Shown one piece after another: positions 1 to 8,732 of a stretch of DNA of 64,000 bases; within the stretch, counting starts at the first letter, position 1; the number at the start of each line of letters is the position of its first letter. The translations under genes and the position numbers were made by a program. The DNA comes from Clostridium sp. 1001271st1 H5. GTDB lineage: Bacteria > Bacillota > Clostridia > Lachnospirales > Lachnospiraceae. A model generated the notes under the pieces. It had not been told where the DNA came from and did not search any database. It saw only the letters and a program-made list of their open reading frames with translations. The DNA lies in contig NZ_SPHO01000017.1 in assembly GCF_005845215.1 (NCBI RefSeq), positions 62,001-126,000 of the forward strand, given 5' to 3'.

Positions 1-1040
1 TCCCTGGATGCGTTGGCCCGCACCACAAATACCAGCATGATTACTATCACCAGAAACATACCCAGCATCAGCGCAATGATGAACACGGTCAGATGGATGG
101 TTTCCTGGTTAATCTGCACTGCATCTGCCGTAATGTGGTCATAGGAAACACAGGAGATAAAATCCCATCCGGTTCCCGGAACCGGCGCATACACAAGCTC
201 ATACCGGGAATCCCCGAAATAAATCTCGGCGCTGCCGCTTTTATCGTTCCTGAAATCCCACAGCACCCTGTCACAGTCCGTCCTGCCCTGGTCATCCGGA
301 GTAAAGAATCCTGCATTTTTAGGATTTTCCTCAAAATATGTAAACAGATTTAGGGATTCCCCCAGCTCCTGGTTTACATGGGTGCGGGAGAGAATCAGAC
401 CCGAATCAGTGGTAATCATATAGGACGCATTGTCCCCAAAGGTGGTGGAATCATAGAGGGACCGGAAGGAATCCTGGCTGTAGATGCCAATCAGTATGAC
501 TGAGCCCGTACGGCAGGAAAATGCAACCACATCCTTGCCGGAAGCGCTGAACGGGTCTGATATAAAGCTGATTGCCTCCCCGTCCGGACTGGTCAGGCAG
601 TCCACATATGCCTGGCTGGAATACAGGTTGATGGGTTTCACAGCCGTTCCCTCGCTGTACACGCCGCGGCCGGATTCATTCAGCAGCACACAGTAATCGA
701 ATACGGACACCCTGTTAAAATCCCGGATATAACTGCGGTCCTCCTCACTGAGTCCGTCCATGGAGTCAAAGCCGTTCTCCTTCAAATCTTCGGACATGCC
801 GATTCCCAGCACGCGTATCTCATGCTGGCAGTGATTGAATCCTTCTGTTGTTTTGGAAATCAGGGTATTGGTTGTCTCCTTCAGCGCAGAGATATTGGAA
901 TTAATGATACGGTCATAGATGTCTCTGCGGTATCCTTCCAGAAAATAAGACAATGACAGGTAAAATACAATCGCGAGAGCGATGCAGACCGCTATGGTCG
1001 CAGGCAGAGAAAACTTATGTTTTTTTCGTATCTGTTTCAT
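1..1040 (-). CDS. Membrane sensor protein with extracellular Cache-like domain (C-terminus beyond window)
   Basis: The frame opens at ATG 1040 behind a GAGG site and stays open to base 1, so the C-terminal part lies outside. About 346 residues are visible. A hydrophobic segment at roughly residues 9-29 and a second at about 318-340 flank some 290 extracellular residues, the layout of dCache sensors. The output domain is missing, so this could be a histidine kinase, a membrane-bound AraC-type regulator or a diguanylate cyclase; I cannot choose. It is transcribed away from tkt's terminator on the same strand. Confidence 0.75.
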   Translation of the reverse strand, partial: MKQIRKKHKFSLPATIAVCIALAIVFYLSLSYFLEGYRRDIYDRIINSNISALKETTNTLISKTTEGFNHCQHEIRVLGIGMSEDLKENGFDSMDGLSEEDRSYIRDFNRVSVFDYCVLLNESGRGVYSEGTAVKPINLYSSQAYVDCLTSPDGEAISFISDPFSASGKDVVAFSCRTGSVILIGIYSQDSFRSLYDSTTFGDNASYMITTDSGLILSRTHVNQELGESLNLFTYFEENPKNAGFFTPDDQGRTDCDRVLWDFRNDKSGSAEIYFGDSRYELVYAPVPGTGWDFISCVSYDHITADAVQINQETIHLTVFIIALMLGMFLVIVIMLVFVVRANASR

Positions 1041-1179
1041 CTGCCGTACCTCGCTTTTCCGGAAACCACATGACTTTGAATAGCTTTAACTATTATTATA
1101 TTATTGAGCGGCCCATTTGTCAATTTCACAAAACAGAGCCTCCCGCCGGCCGCATACTGCTTCATACTGCATAAAACGG

Positions 1180-1226
1180 AAAACAGACCTGTGAAGAAAA
1201 AGCCTGTTCTCCACGGGTCTGTTTTT
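1180..1226 (-). terminator. Rho-independent terminator after tkt
   Basis: Inverted arms AACAGACC and GGTCTGTT, both flanked by A or T runs, lie 15 bases past the tkt stop codon. The T-rich tail fits termination of the minus-strand tkt transcript; the flanking A/T symmetry may let it work both ways. Confidence 0.75.
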
Positions 1227-1241
1227 GCTGCTCTTATATTT

Positions 1242-3224
1242 CTACAGCGACTTCACGGCTGCCACAACATTCTCAACCGTAAATCCGAATTTCTTAAAGA
1301 GCTGTCCGGCCGGTGCGCTGGCGCCAAAGCCTTTCATGGTCACTGTGGTTCCGTCAAGGCCCACATATCTGCCCCAGCCGAAATCGCCCAGTGCCTCTAC
1401 TGCAACTCTCTTTCTCACTGCCTTTGGAAGGACCTTCTCCTTGTAGTCCTCAGGCTGCTCCTCGAATACATCCATGCTCGGCATGCTGACAACGCGTACA
1501 TCCACGCCCTCTTTTGCCAGTTCAGCCTTTGCACCCACTGCCAGTTCCACCTCGGAACCAGTGGCAATGATGATGGCATCCGGAACTTCCTTCGCGGAAT
1601 CCTCCAGGATGTAGGCGCCCTTTAACGCCTCCTTGCTGGAGCCGGCCAGCTGGGGCAGGTTCTGCCTTGTGAGCACCAGGGCCGTGGGCGTCTTCCTGGA
1701 GGACACGGCGCTGTACCATGCGGCTGCTGTCTCCGTGGCGTCGGCCGGACGGTATACATGGAAATTAGGCATGGCGCGCAGCATGGCCAGCTGCTCGATA
1801 GGCTCATGGGTAGGTCCGTCCTCTCCCACGCCGATGCTGTCATGGGTAAACACAAAGGTAAGGGGCACGCCCATAAGCGCGGACAGCCTTGCCATTGGCT
1901 TTGTATAATCACTGAACACAAAGAAGGTGGACACGAACGCCCTCAGGCCGCCGTGAAGCATGAGGCCGTTTCCGATGGCGGACATGGCCAGCTCGCGCAC
2001 ACCGAAGTGCAGGTTGCGCCCGGCGTAATTGTCCTTGGAGAAATCTCCCATGTCAGCCATGTAGGTCTTGGTGGACGGAGCCAGGTCCGCTGCGCCTCCA
2101 ATCAGGTTGGGCATCAGGTTCTTAAGCTTCTGAAGCTGCTTGCCCGACAGACTTCTGGTTGCATCCGGCTTGTCCTCAAATGCCCAATAGTCTTCGCTGT
2201 CATAAACATCATCAGCCAGATTCGGATTATAGAATTTATCCCATAATTCCTTCATTTCCGGATATTTTCCGCAGTATTCGGCAAATAATGCATTCCATTT
2301 TTCCTCTGCCCCGGCGCCTCTCTCAGCGTATGCCTTATAATTGGCATATACCTCATCCGGTACATAGAACGGCTCCATGGACGGCCAGTTCAGGAATTCC
2401 TTCATGGCCTTTACATTGTCTTCACCCAGGGGCTCGCCGTGAGCGCTGGCCCTGCCCTGCTTGGCGGGACAGCCGTAGCCAATCTGGGTCTTTACCGTGA
2501 TAAAGGACGGACGGGAGGTATCTGCCTTTGCCTCCTCAATGGCCTTGCCGATGGCATCCAGGTCATTGCCGTCCTCAACTGTAATCAGCTGGAATCCGAA
2601 GGCTTCCATGCGCTTCTGTACGTTCTCTGTAAACGCGATATCCGTGCTTCCCTCAATGGAAATACGGTTGGAATCATAAAATACAATAAGCTTGCCCAGT
2701 CCCAGGGTGCCTGCCAGGGAGAATGCCTCGGAGGAAATTCCCTCCATCATGCAGCCGTCGCCGCCCAGCACATAGGTATAGTGGTCAACAACAGGATATC
2801 CGTCCTTATTAAACACAGCTGCCAGATGGGACTCGGCCATAGCCATGCCCACTGCCATGCCCATACCTGCGCCCAGCGGGCCTGTGGTGGCCTCAACGCC
2901 TGCTGTATGGCCGTACTCCGGATGTCCCGGTGTCAGGGAATCCATCTGACGGAAATTCATCATATCCTCTTTTGTAAGGCCGTAGCCGAAAAGATGAAGC
3001 AGGGAATACAGCAATGTGGAGCCATGGCCTCCTGAAAGGATAAAACGGTCCCTGTTCTCCCATCCTGGATTCTCAGGATTATGGTTCATATGTTTTGCCC
3101 ACAGCTCAAAGGACATGGCTGCGGCTCCCAAAGGAAGACCTGGGTGGCCTGATTTGGCTTTCTGTACAGCATCTGCTGCCAGAACGCGGATTGCATTGAC
3201 TGACATTGTATCAATCTGATTCAT
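1242..3224 (-). CDS. tkt: Transketolase
   Basis: Full-length transketolase of 660 residues, moving two-carbon ketol units between pentose-phosphate and glycolytic sugars with thiamine diphosphate and a divalent metal, in the cytosol. The N-terminal KSGHPGLPLGAA motif, the GDG-to-N thiamine diphosphate motif (GDGCMMEG ... FYDSN) and the GVGEDGPTHEP pyrimidine-domain motif are visible. I start at ATG 3224 because GGAGGG stands 6 bases upstream; the open frame extends 12 codons further but through the leader hairpin. It is a single-gene unit with its own promoter and terminator. Confidence 0.97.
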   Translation of the reverse strand: MNQIDTMSVNAIRVLAADAVQKAKSGHPGLPLGAAAMSFELWAKHMNHNPENPGWENRDRFILSGGHGSTLLYSLLHLFGYGLTKEDMMNFRQMDSLTPGHPEYGHTAGVEATTGPLGAGMGMAVGMAMAESHLAAVFNKDGYPVVDHYTYVLGGDGCMMEGISSEAFSLAGTLGLGKLIVFYDSNRISIEGSTDIAFTENVQKRMEAFGFQLITVEDGNDLDAIGKAIEEAKADTSRPSFITVKTQIGYGCPAKQGRASAHGEPLGEDNVKAMKEFLNWPSMEPFYVPDEVYANYKAYAERGAGAEEKWNALFAEYCGKYPEMKELWDKFYNPNLADDVYDSEDYWAFEDKPDATRSLSGKQLQKLKNLMPNLIGGAADLAPSTKTYMADMGDFSKDNYAGRNLHFGVRELAMSAIGNGLMLHGGLRAFVSTFFVFSDYTKPMARLSALMGVPLTFVFTHDSIGVGEDGPTHEPIEQLAMLRAMPNFHVYRPADATETAAAWYSAVSSRKTPTALVLTRQNLPQLAGSSKEALKGAYILEDSAKEVPDAIIIATGSEVELAVGAKAELAKEGVDVRVVSMPSMDVFEEQPEDYKEKVLPKAVRKRVAVEALGDFGWGRYVGLDGTTVTMKGFGASAPAGQLFKKFGFTVENVVAAVKSL

Positions 3225-3240
3225 AGTTCCCTCCATTCCG

Positions 3241-3260
3241 GTGCCCCCAAGGGGGCCCAC
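3241..3260 (-). other. GC-rich hairpin in the tkt 5' leader
   Basis: GTGCCCCC and GGGGG(CC)CAC arms with a two-base loop and a small bulge sit in the predicted tkt leader, just before the ribosome site. A hairpin this stable in an otherwise AT-rich leader may affect mRNA stability or translation; this is inference. Confidence 0.5.
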
Positions 3261-3296
3261 GCATCATAGATGTTATTTTTTTACCAACTGCCCTTT

Positions 3297-3325
3297 ATTA
3301 TACCAATTCCATCCATACAGGGCAA
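3297..3325 (-). promoter_or_regulatory. SigA-type promoter of tkt
   Basis: On the minus strand TTGCCC (3320-3325), a 17-base spacer and TATAAT (3297-3302) make a good vegetative promoter. Predicted transcription start is near 3290, giving a leader of about 65 bases. Confidence 0.7.
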
Positions 3326-3376
3326 TACTTTTTCTCGCAAAAATCAGTGCAACATTTTGCGTTTCTATGCGTTATT

Positions 3377-3415
3377 TTGCAAATTTAAAAACAATTGTTA
3401 TAAAAAGATTATAAT
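3377..3415 (+). promoter_or_regulatory. AT-rich promoter region of the Gld-type ABC operon
   Basis: Very AT-rich stretch before the ABC ATPase gene with TTGCAA at 3377 and TATAAA/TATAAT candidates at 3399 and 3410. Which pair is used cannot be decided by eye. Confidence 0.4.
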
Positions 3416-3496
3416 TTAAACACATTTTCATCACATTTTAATTTTAAAACTGTTTGATGAATATGTTTATAAAAAACTGACAGGAGGACACAATCA

Positions 3497-4498
3497 GTGA
3501 TTGAAGTAAAAAATCTTGTGAAAGATTACGGCGGCCATCTGGCAGTGGACCATTTAAGTTTCCGGGTGGAAGACGGCCAGATATACGGCTTCCTGGGCCC
3601 CAACGGCGCCGGCAAGTCCACTACCATGAATATCATGACCGGTTATCTGGGCGCCACTGAGGGCCAGGTCTTCATAGACGGCCACGACATACTGGAGGAA
3701 CCAGAAGCCGCAAAAAAACGCATTGGGTATCTGCCGGAGATTCCGCCCCTGTATATGGACATGACAGTGAATGAATACCTGGAGTTTGCGGCCTGTCTGA
3801 AAAAGCTTCCCAAAGCAGAACAGAAGGGGGCTATACAGGAGGTAATGGAACTGGTCAAAATCACGGACGTCCGGAAACGCCTGATTCGGAACCTGTCCAA
3901 GGGTTACCGCCAGCGGGTGGGAATGGCCCAGGCTATTTTGGGTAAGCCCTCTGTCATTATCCTGGATGAGCCCACCGTTGGTCTGGACCCCAAACAAATC
4001 ATAGAGATACGGGACATGATTAAGAGCCTGGGCAAGAAACACACCGTTATCCTGAGTTCCCACATCCTGTCCGAGGTGAGCGCTGTGTGCGACCATATCA
4101 TGATTATTGCCAATGGAAAGCTGCTTGCCAGCGATACCCCTGAAAACCTGGAACAGCGTTTAAAAGGCGCGGCCGGGCTGGAGCTGGTTGTAAAAGGCAG
4201 CAGGGAGGCGCTGCAGCCTGTGCTGGAGGAAATTCAGGGACTGGCGGCAGAGAGAATTGAGACGGGAAATGAGGACGGCACCTGTGTTGTGAATCTGCAG
4301 TTTACCGGTGACAGGGCAGCGGAAACGGATATCCGCGAAACCATTTTTTATACCCTGGCCCGCCGCCGGCTTCCTATTCTGTCCATGGTTCCCTCCAGAG
4401 CATCTCTTGAGGAAATATTCCTGGAACTGACAGAGGATTTAACAGAAAATACCGAAAACCAGGACAGCATTGCCACCAACAGCTGCCCAGACCAATGA
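3497..4498 (+). CDS. ABC transporter ATP-binding protein, GldA-like
   Basis: ATPase subunit of 333 residues for the permease encoded next. Walker A GPNGAGKST is near residues 34-42, the signature is LSKGYRQRVG, Walker B is VIILDEPTVGLDP and the switch histidine is in SSHILSE. The C-terminal ~100 residues are a divergent accessory domain typical of ABC-2 exporters. Translation starts at GTG 3497, nine bases after AGGAGG. The first of four co-directional genes; relatives are called gldA after the gliding system, but similar operons occur in non-gliding Clostridia with unknown substrate. Confidence 0.93.
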   Translation: MIEVKNLVKDYGGHLAVDHLSFRVEDGQIYGFLGPNGAGKSTTMNIMTGYLGATEGQVFIDGHDILEEPEAAKKRIGYLPEIPPLYMDMTVNEYLEFAACLKKLPKAEQKGAIQEVMELVKITDVRKRLIRNLSKGYRQRVGMAQAILGKPSVIILDEPTVGLDPKQIIEIRDMIKSLGKKHTVILSSHILSEVSAVCDHIMIIANGKLLASDTPENLEQRLKGAAGLELVVKGSREALQPVLEEIQGLAAERIETGNEDGTCVVNLQFTGDRAAETDIRETIFYTLARRRLPILSMVPSRASLEEIFLELTEDLTENTENQDSIATNSCPDQ

Positions 4499-4515
4499 AA
4501 GAAGGAGGATTCCCA

Positions 4516-5382
4516 ATGAGAGCCATCTATAAGCGGGAGCTGAAATCCTATTTCTGCTCCATGACAGGCTACGTATTCATTGCTTTCATGACCACGTTCA
4601 TGGGCATTTATTTCATGGTTTACAATATGATTAACGGTTACCCCTATTTTTCTTATACGCTTAATTCCATACTGATGATACTGATGATTGCGGTGCCGAT
4701 TCTGACCATGCGGAGCATGTCGGACGAACACAGGACCCGGACAGACCAGCTGCTGCTGACCTCCCCGGTATCTGTGTGGGGTATTGTCATGGGAAAATTC
4801 CTTTCCATGGTCACTATTTTTGCCATACCAATGGCCATTGCCTGTCTATGCCCCCTTATCATCCGGAGCGCCGGGACCGCTTACCTGACCGAAGACTATG
4901 CATCCATACTGGTCTTCTTCCTTTTGGGATGTGTCTATATTGCCATCGGGCTTTTCATCTCCTCCCTTACGGAAAGCCAGCTCATAGCCGCGGCAGGAAC
5001 CTTCGGCATCCTGCTCCTCAGCATTCTCTGGCCAGGGCTCCTGAACTTCATACCAGTAAGTGCAGCCGGTTCTCTGGCCGGCTTTCTCATCCTGTGGTCC
5101 CTGGTATGTTTCATCCTGTACCGGCTTACCGGCCATATTCCGCTTTCACTGGGCCTGGAGGCAGCCGGAGCAGCAGTTCTTGCGGGAATCTATTTTGTAA
5201 AGCAGAGCCTGTTTGAACGGGCCCTGACCGGACTACTGGGAAAAATCGTCCTGACAGACGTATTTGACGGCATTGTAAGCAGCCATATGCTGGATGTCAG
5301 CGGCCTTGTCTATTACCTCAGCGCAGCCGGTATATTGCTGTTCCTGACTGTTCAGTCAATTGAGAAAAGAAGATGGAGTTGA
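4516..5382 (+). CDS. ABC-2 type permease, GldF-like
   Basis: Integral membrane subunit of about 288 residues with six predicted helices, paired with the ATPase just upstream. I choose ATG 4516, which follows AGGAGGATTCCCA, rather than the upstream ATG that overlaps the ATPase stop. The SYFCSMTGYVFIAF start and the TRSMSDEHRTRTDQLL-like loop (seen as MRSMSDEHRTRTDQLLLTSP) are typical of GldF/NosY-like permeases. Substrate unknown. Confidence 0.9.
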   Translation: MRAIYKRELKSYFCSMTGYVFIAFMTTFMGIYFMVYNMINGYPYFSYTLNSILMILMIAVPILTMRSMSDEHRTRTDQLLLTSPVSVWGIVMGKFLSMVTIFAIPMAIACLCPLIIRSAGTAYLTEDYASILVFFLLGCVYIAIGLFISSLTESQLIAAAGTFGILLLSILWPGLLNFIPVSAAGSLAGFLILWSLVCFILYRLTGHIPLSLGLEAAGAAVLAGIYFVKQSLFERALTGLLGKIVLTDVFDGIVSSHMLDVSGLVYYLSAAGILLFLTVQSIEKRRWS

Positions 5383-5387
5383 ATCAT

Positions 5388-6779
5388 ATGACCAGAAAAT
5401 GTAAAAAAGGCAGCTATATGGCATTGTTCACCCTTGTGGTCATTGCCGCTGTCATTGTATTGAACCTGATTGTGGGAAAGCTTCCTGCCAAATATCTGAA
5501 GCGGGACTTAAGCTCCGGCAAGATTCTCACCCTGGGGGATACCACCCGTGACATCGCCGCACAGCTGGACAGAGATGTAACCATCCACATTGTGGCTGAT
5601 CCCAACACAGTGGATGAGCGGATTACATCCTTTGTAAATCTGTATAAAGACCTCTCCCCCCGCATTTCAGTGGAGAACAACGACCCGGTGCTTCACCCGG
5701 ATGTGCTTACCTCCCTGGACACGGAGCCGGGAAGCCTGGTTGTATCCTGTGAATCCACCGGGAAAAAGACCTCTGTTTCGTTTGATGATATCATCCAGTT
5801 TGACCCCATGGTTTACTACCAGTACGGGCAAATCAAGGAGACAGCCTTTGACGGCGAAGGGCAGATTACCAGCGCCATCCGCTATGTCACAAGCGATACG
5901 GCTGCCGCCGTATATGCACTGACCGGGCACGGAGAAGCCCCGCTCCCCTCAGCCGTAACAGACGCCATGGACAAATCCGGCATGAACGTGACTGAGCTGA
6001 ACCTGCTCACCCAGGGATTTATTCCTCAGGACTGCAGCCTTCTCATCATGAACGCCCCCGGTAAGGACATATCCGCGGATGAAAAGGAAATGCTGACCGA
6101 TTACCTGAAAAACGGAGGCCGCATGATGCTTCTGGCAGGCTGCACCCAGGATACCCTGGTCAACCTGACTGAATTCTGCTCCCAGTACGGAATGGATCTT
6201 AAAAACGGATTCGTGGCAGACCCGGCTCCCCAGCATTTTTACAACAACAATCCCTTTAATGTCATTCCGGATTATGATTTTGCCAGCAGCCTCCTTACGG
6301 GAATCGATTCCTCCGCGGCAGCCCTTCTGGTTCAGCCCTCGGGCATGACCATACAGGAAAATCCCCCGGAGGACATTACAGTCCAGCCCTTCCTGACCAC
6401 CTCGGACTCCGCGTTTTTGGTGGACCCCGTCACCCAGGAAAAGACCCAGGGCGCCTATGTGCTGGGAGCCACTGCCACGGAAACCGTAAACCAGGAAGAG
6501 GGGACCGCCTCCATGCTTACCGTTATCACAGCGCCCGGCATGATTGATGACTCCATCCTGTCACGTTTCCCCAGCATCACCAACCTTCCCCTGTTCATAA
6601 ATGCCGCTGCCAACGGACTGCCCGGCGTAACACCCCTGTCCATTCCCGGCAAAAGCCTGGATATTACCTATAATATGATAACATCCGCCGGACTGTGGAG
6701 CGCGCTGTTCATCATCGTCATACCGGTCGTTTTCCTGATTGCAGGATTTGTAATCTGGATGAAGCGCCGGAAGCTTTAA
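5388..6779 (+). CDS. GldG-family ABC-associated protein
   Basis: About 463 residues with an N-terminal membrane helix, a long extracytoplasmic domain related to intraflagellar-transport-like/GldG proteins, and a C-terminal helix ending in a basic WMKRRKL tail. It follows the permease directly. Start taken at ATG 5388, with GGAG 9 bases upstream inside the end of the permease gene; ATG 5373 is the alternative. Known relatives act with GldA and GldF, probably as an extracytoplasmic subunit; the cargo is not known. Confidence 0.85.
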   Translation: MTRKCKKGSYMALFTLVVIAAVIVLNLIVGKLPAKYLKRDLSSGKILTLGDTTRDIAAQLDRDVTIHIVADPNTVDERITSFVNLYKDLSPRISVENNDPVLHPDVLTSLDTEPGSLVVSCESTGKKTSVSFDDIIQFDPMVYYQYGQIKETAFDGEGQITSAIRYVTSDTAAAVYALTGHGEAPLPSAVTDAMDKSGMNVTELNLLTQGFIPQDCSLLIMNAPGKDISADEKEMLTDYLKNGGRMMLLAGCTQDTLVNLTEFCSQYGMDLKNGFVADPAPQHFYNNNPFNVIPDYDFASSLLTGIDSSAAALLVQPSGMTIQENPPEDITVQPFLTTSDSAFLVDPVTQEKTQGAYVLGATATETVNQEEGTASMLTVITAPGMIDDSILSRFPSITNLPLFINAAANGLPGVTPLSIPGKSLDITYNMITSAGLWSALFIIVIPVVFLIAGFVIWMKRRKL

Positions 6780-6796
6780 GCTGAGGAGGTTATATC

Positions 6797-7807
6797 ATGA
6801 AGAAACATGTAAGGCCAATGGTTCCCGCTCTGGGAGCCCTGGTCCTTCTCTGCGCCGCCTATGGCTTCATCACCTGGCAGCAGGGAAGGAGTGCAAAGGC
6901 AAAAGAACCCGGACCGGAAGACACTGCGGTATATATGACCGACCTTCCGGGGCTCTCGGCCCTGTCCTGGAAAACAGATGATAAAAGCCTGTCCTTTACC
7001 CAGGAAAACGGCACCTGGTACTATAAAGGGGATGATGACTGCCCTATCCGCCAATATCCCCTGACCACCCTGGCAGATACCCTGTCCCACTTAAAGGCAG
7101 AGCGGAAGCTGGAAGGCGCGGATTCCCCGGAGTCATATGGTCTGGATCATCCTTCCGTGAGGTTTGACACCGTATCCTCCGACGGTTCTTCCCGTTCCAT
7201 CCTGTTGGGCAGCCAGGTCCCGGGGACCGGCAGTGAAAGCGCAGGCAATGCCCGGACGCCTGCCCGGTACTATGCCGCTGTGGAAGGGGACAGCCGGATT
7301 TATATCATAGGCAGCTATCTGGCCGACACAGCAGGCAAGGGACTTTACGATTTTGTGGAAACAGAAACCCTTCCCCATGTGTCAGGCGCGGATATCCGGG
7401 AAATAACAATATCCAGGGATGGGCAGACCAGCCGGTTCTGTAAGAAGACAGCGGACGATTCAGGCAATACCGCCTGGTACAGGAACTCCTGCGAAGACGA
7501 GGCCAGCCGTCTGGATGACAACGGCGCCCTTAATAATCTTGCGGATGCCATAAGCGGGCTGTCCTTCCAATCCTGTGTATCGTACAAGGCCAGTGATGAA
7601 GAATTAGGAAGCTTCGGCCTGTCTGCGCCGCAGATGACCCTTTCATGGACCTATGAAAGCGGAGACATAAACGGAACTGTATCATTGATGATTGGAAGCC
7701 CCGATGAAGATGGAAAGGGCTATTATACCAGAAAAGACGATTCATATGCCGTTAACCTGATATCTAAGGATGAAGCAGAACGTTGTCTGAACGCTGTCTA
7801 TCCATAG
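6797..7807 (+). CDS. DUF4340 domain protein, membrane anchored
   Basis: 336 residues with an N-terminal hydrophobic helix (about residues 9-27) and a large exported region matching DUF4340 repeats (YYKGDDDCPI, YGLDHPSV and FGLSAPQMTL segments). Gene starts after GAGGAGG, 17 bases beyond the GldG-like gene, and ends the four-gene unit before a strong terminator. DUF4340 proteins are regular partners of GldA/F/G-type systems; role unknown, possibly an envelope scaffold. Confidence 0.85.
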   Translation: MKKHVRPMVPALGALVLLCAAYGFITWQQGRSAKAKEPGPEDTAVYMTDLPGLSALSWKTDDKSLSFTQENGTWYYKGDDDCPIRQYPLTTLADTLSHLKAERKLEGADSPESYGLDHPSVRFDTVSSDGSSRSILLGSQVPGTGSESAGNARTPARYYAAVEGDSRIYIIGSYLADTAGKGLYDFVETETLPHVSGADIREITISRDGQTSRFCKKTADDSGNTAWYRNSCEDEASRLDDNGALNNLADAISGLSFQSCVSYKASDEELGSFGLSAPQMTLSWTYESGDINGTVSLMIGSPDEDGKGYYTRKDDSYAVNLISKDEAERCLNAVYP

Positions 7808-7840
7808 TAGTGTGAATCAAATACAAAGTTGCATTAAATT

Positions 7841-7888
7841 GCGAAAGGGAAACAGCACTGCTATTCTGCCTGCTGTTTCCCTTTTCGC
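7841..7888. terminator. Bidirectional terminator between the Gld-type operon and the Crp regulator gene
   Basis: Nearly perfect 17-base inverted repeat (GCGAAAGGGAAACAGCA and TGCTGTTTCCCTTTTCGC) with a 13-base loop, between converging genes. Confidence 0.8.
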
Positions 7889-7933
7889 TATCATATCTAT
7901 TTTATTTCAATTCCGGCTCTGAAATATATATAT

Positions 7934-8626
7934 CTATGCCCCTTCCTTGCGCTCCCCTGCCCCCTGGTCATGGAGCACAAAGTGGTTCTTCTGGAAATCC
8001 AGTATGCCTTCCGCCCGCATCTTACCCAGCTCACTGGACATGGCGCTCCGGTCCACGCAGAGATATTCAGCCAGTTCCTGGCGGTTATGGGGTATGTCGA
8101 AATCCCTTCCCCCTTTTGCCATGGCCTGCTCCGACAGATAGGACAGGAGCTTTTCCCTGGTGGTTCTGCGGCACACATGCTCCAGCTTGTTTTCCAGCTT
8201 GACATTATGCTCCGACACCAGACGCAGCATGTTGTGAATGAACCTGGTATGAAAATCACAGGCCAGGGGACAGAATGTAATCATCCGCTGGTAATTGAGA
8301 AACAATGCCTCGCATCCGCCTTCCGCCACCACGCTCACCGGCAGTACCGGCGTCCTGGCGCAGGAATAGGACTGGCCAAAGAGTTCCCCTTCCTTTATAT
8401 GGTATATGTGTTCCTGATGTCCCCAGAAGTTTTCCTGGACAACACATGCCTTTCCCCTCAGCAGTACCAGCACCTTATTGACCGATTCCCCCATGCGGAA
8501 GATGTACTCTCCATCCTCATAGAGCACCTGCTCAGAGGCACAGCATTTTAACAGGGTATAGAGCTCATCATCATTGATACCGTAAAATAGCGGAGATTTT
8601 TTCACAAGAGGCAGCCATTCCTCCAT
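7934..8626 (-). CDS. Crp/Fnr-family transcriptional regulator
   Basis: 230 residues: N-terminal cyclic-nucleotide-binding-type beta-barrel (about 12-125) and a C-terminal winged helix with the recognition region NRQELAEYLCVDRSAMSSELGKM. There is no FNR-type set of N-terminal cysteines, so it is not an evident oxygen-sensing iron-sulfur regulator; the effector is unknown. ATG 8626 follows GAAGGG. It lies 106 bases downstream of argH on the same strand and may be transcribed alone. Confidence 0.9.
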   Translation of the reverse strand: MEEWLPLVKKSPLFYGINDDELYTLLKCCASEQVLYEDGEYIFRMGESVNKVLVLLRGKACVVQENFWGHQEHIYHIKEGELFGQSYSCARTPVLPVSVVAEGGCEALFLNYQRMITFCPLACDFHTRFIHNMLRLVSEHNVKLENKLEHVCRRTTREKLLSYLSEQAMAKGGRDFDIPHNRQELAEYLCVDRSAMSSELGKMRAEGILDFQKNHFVLHDQGAGERKEGA

Positions 8627-8732
8627 ATTCGCCCTTCTTTCCGTTGCATTTACAACTCATTTGCTGTAAATATTATATATTCAAGAGATTTTTCCGTCAA
8701 GAGGGATTTTATGTGAGATTAAATCTCATTCA

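Noticed and set aside
1104-1625. Open frame over the tkt terminator and 3' end
   Set aside because: Antisense to tkt and crossing its terminator; no coding signs.
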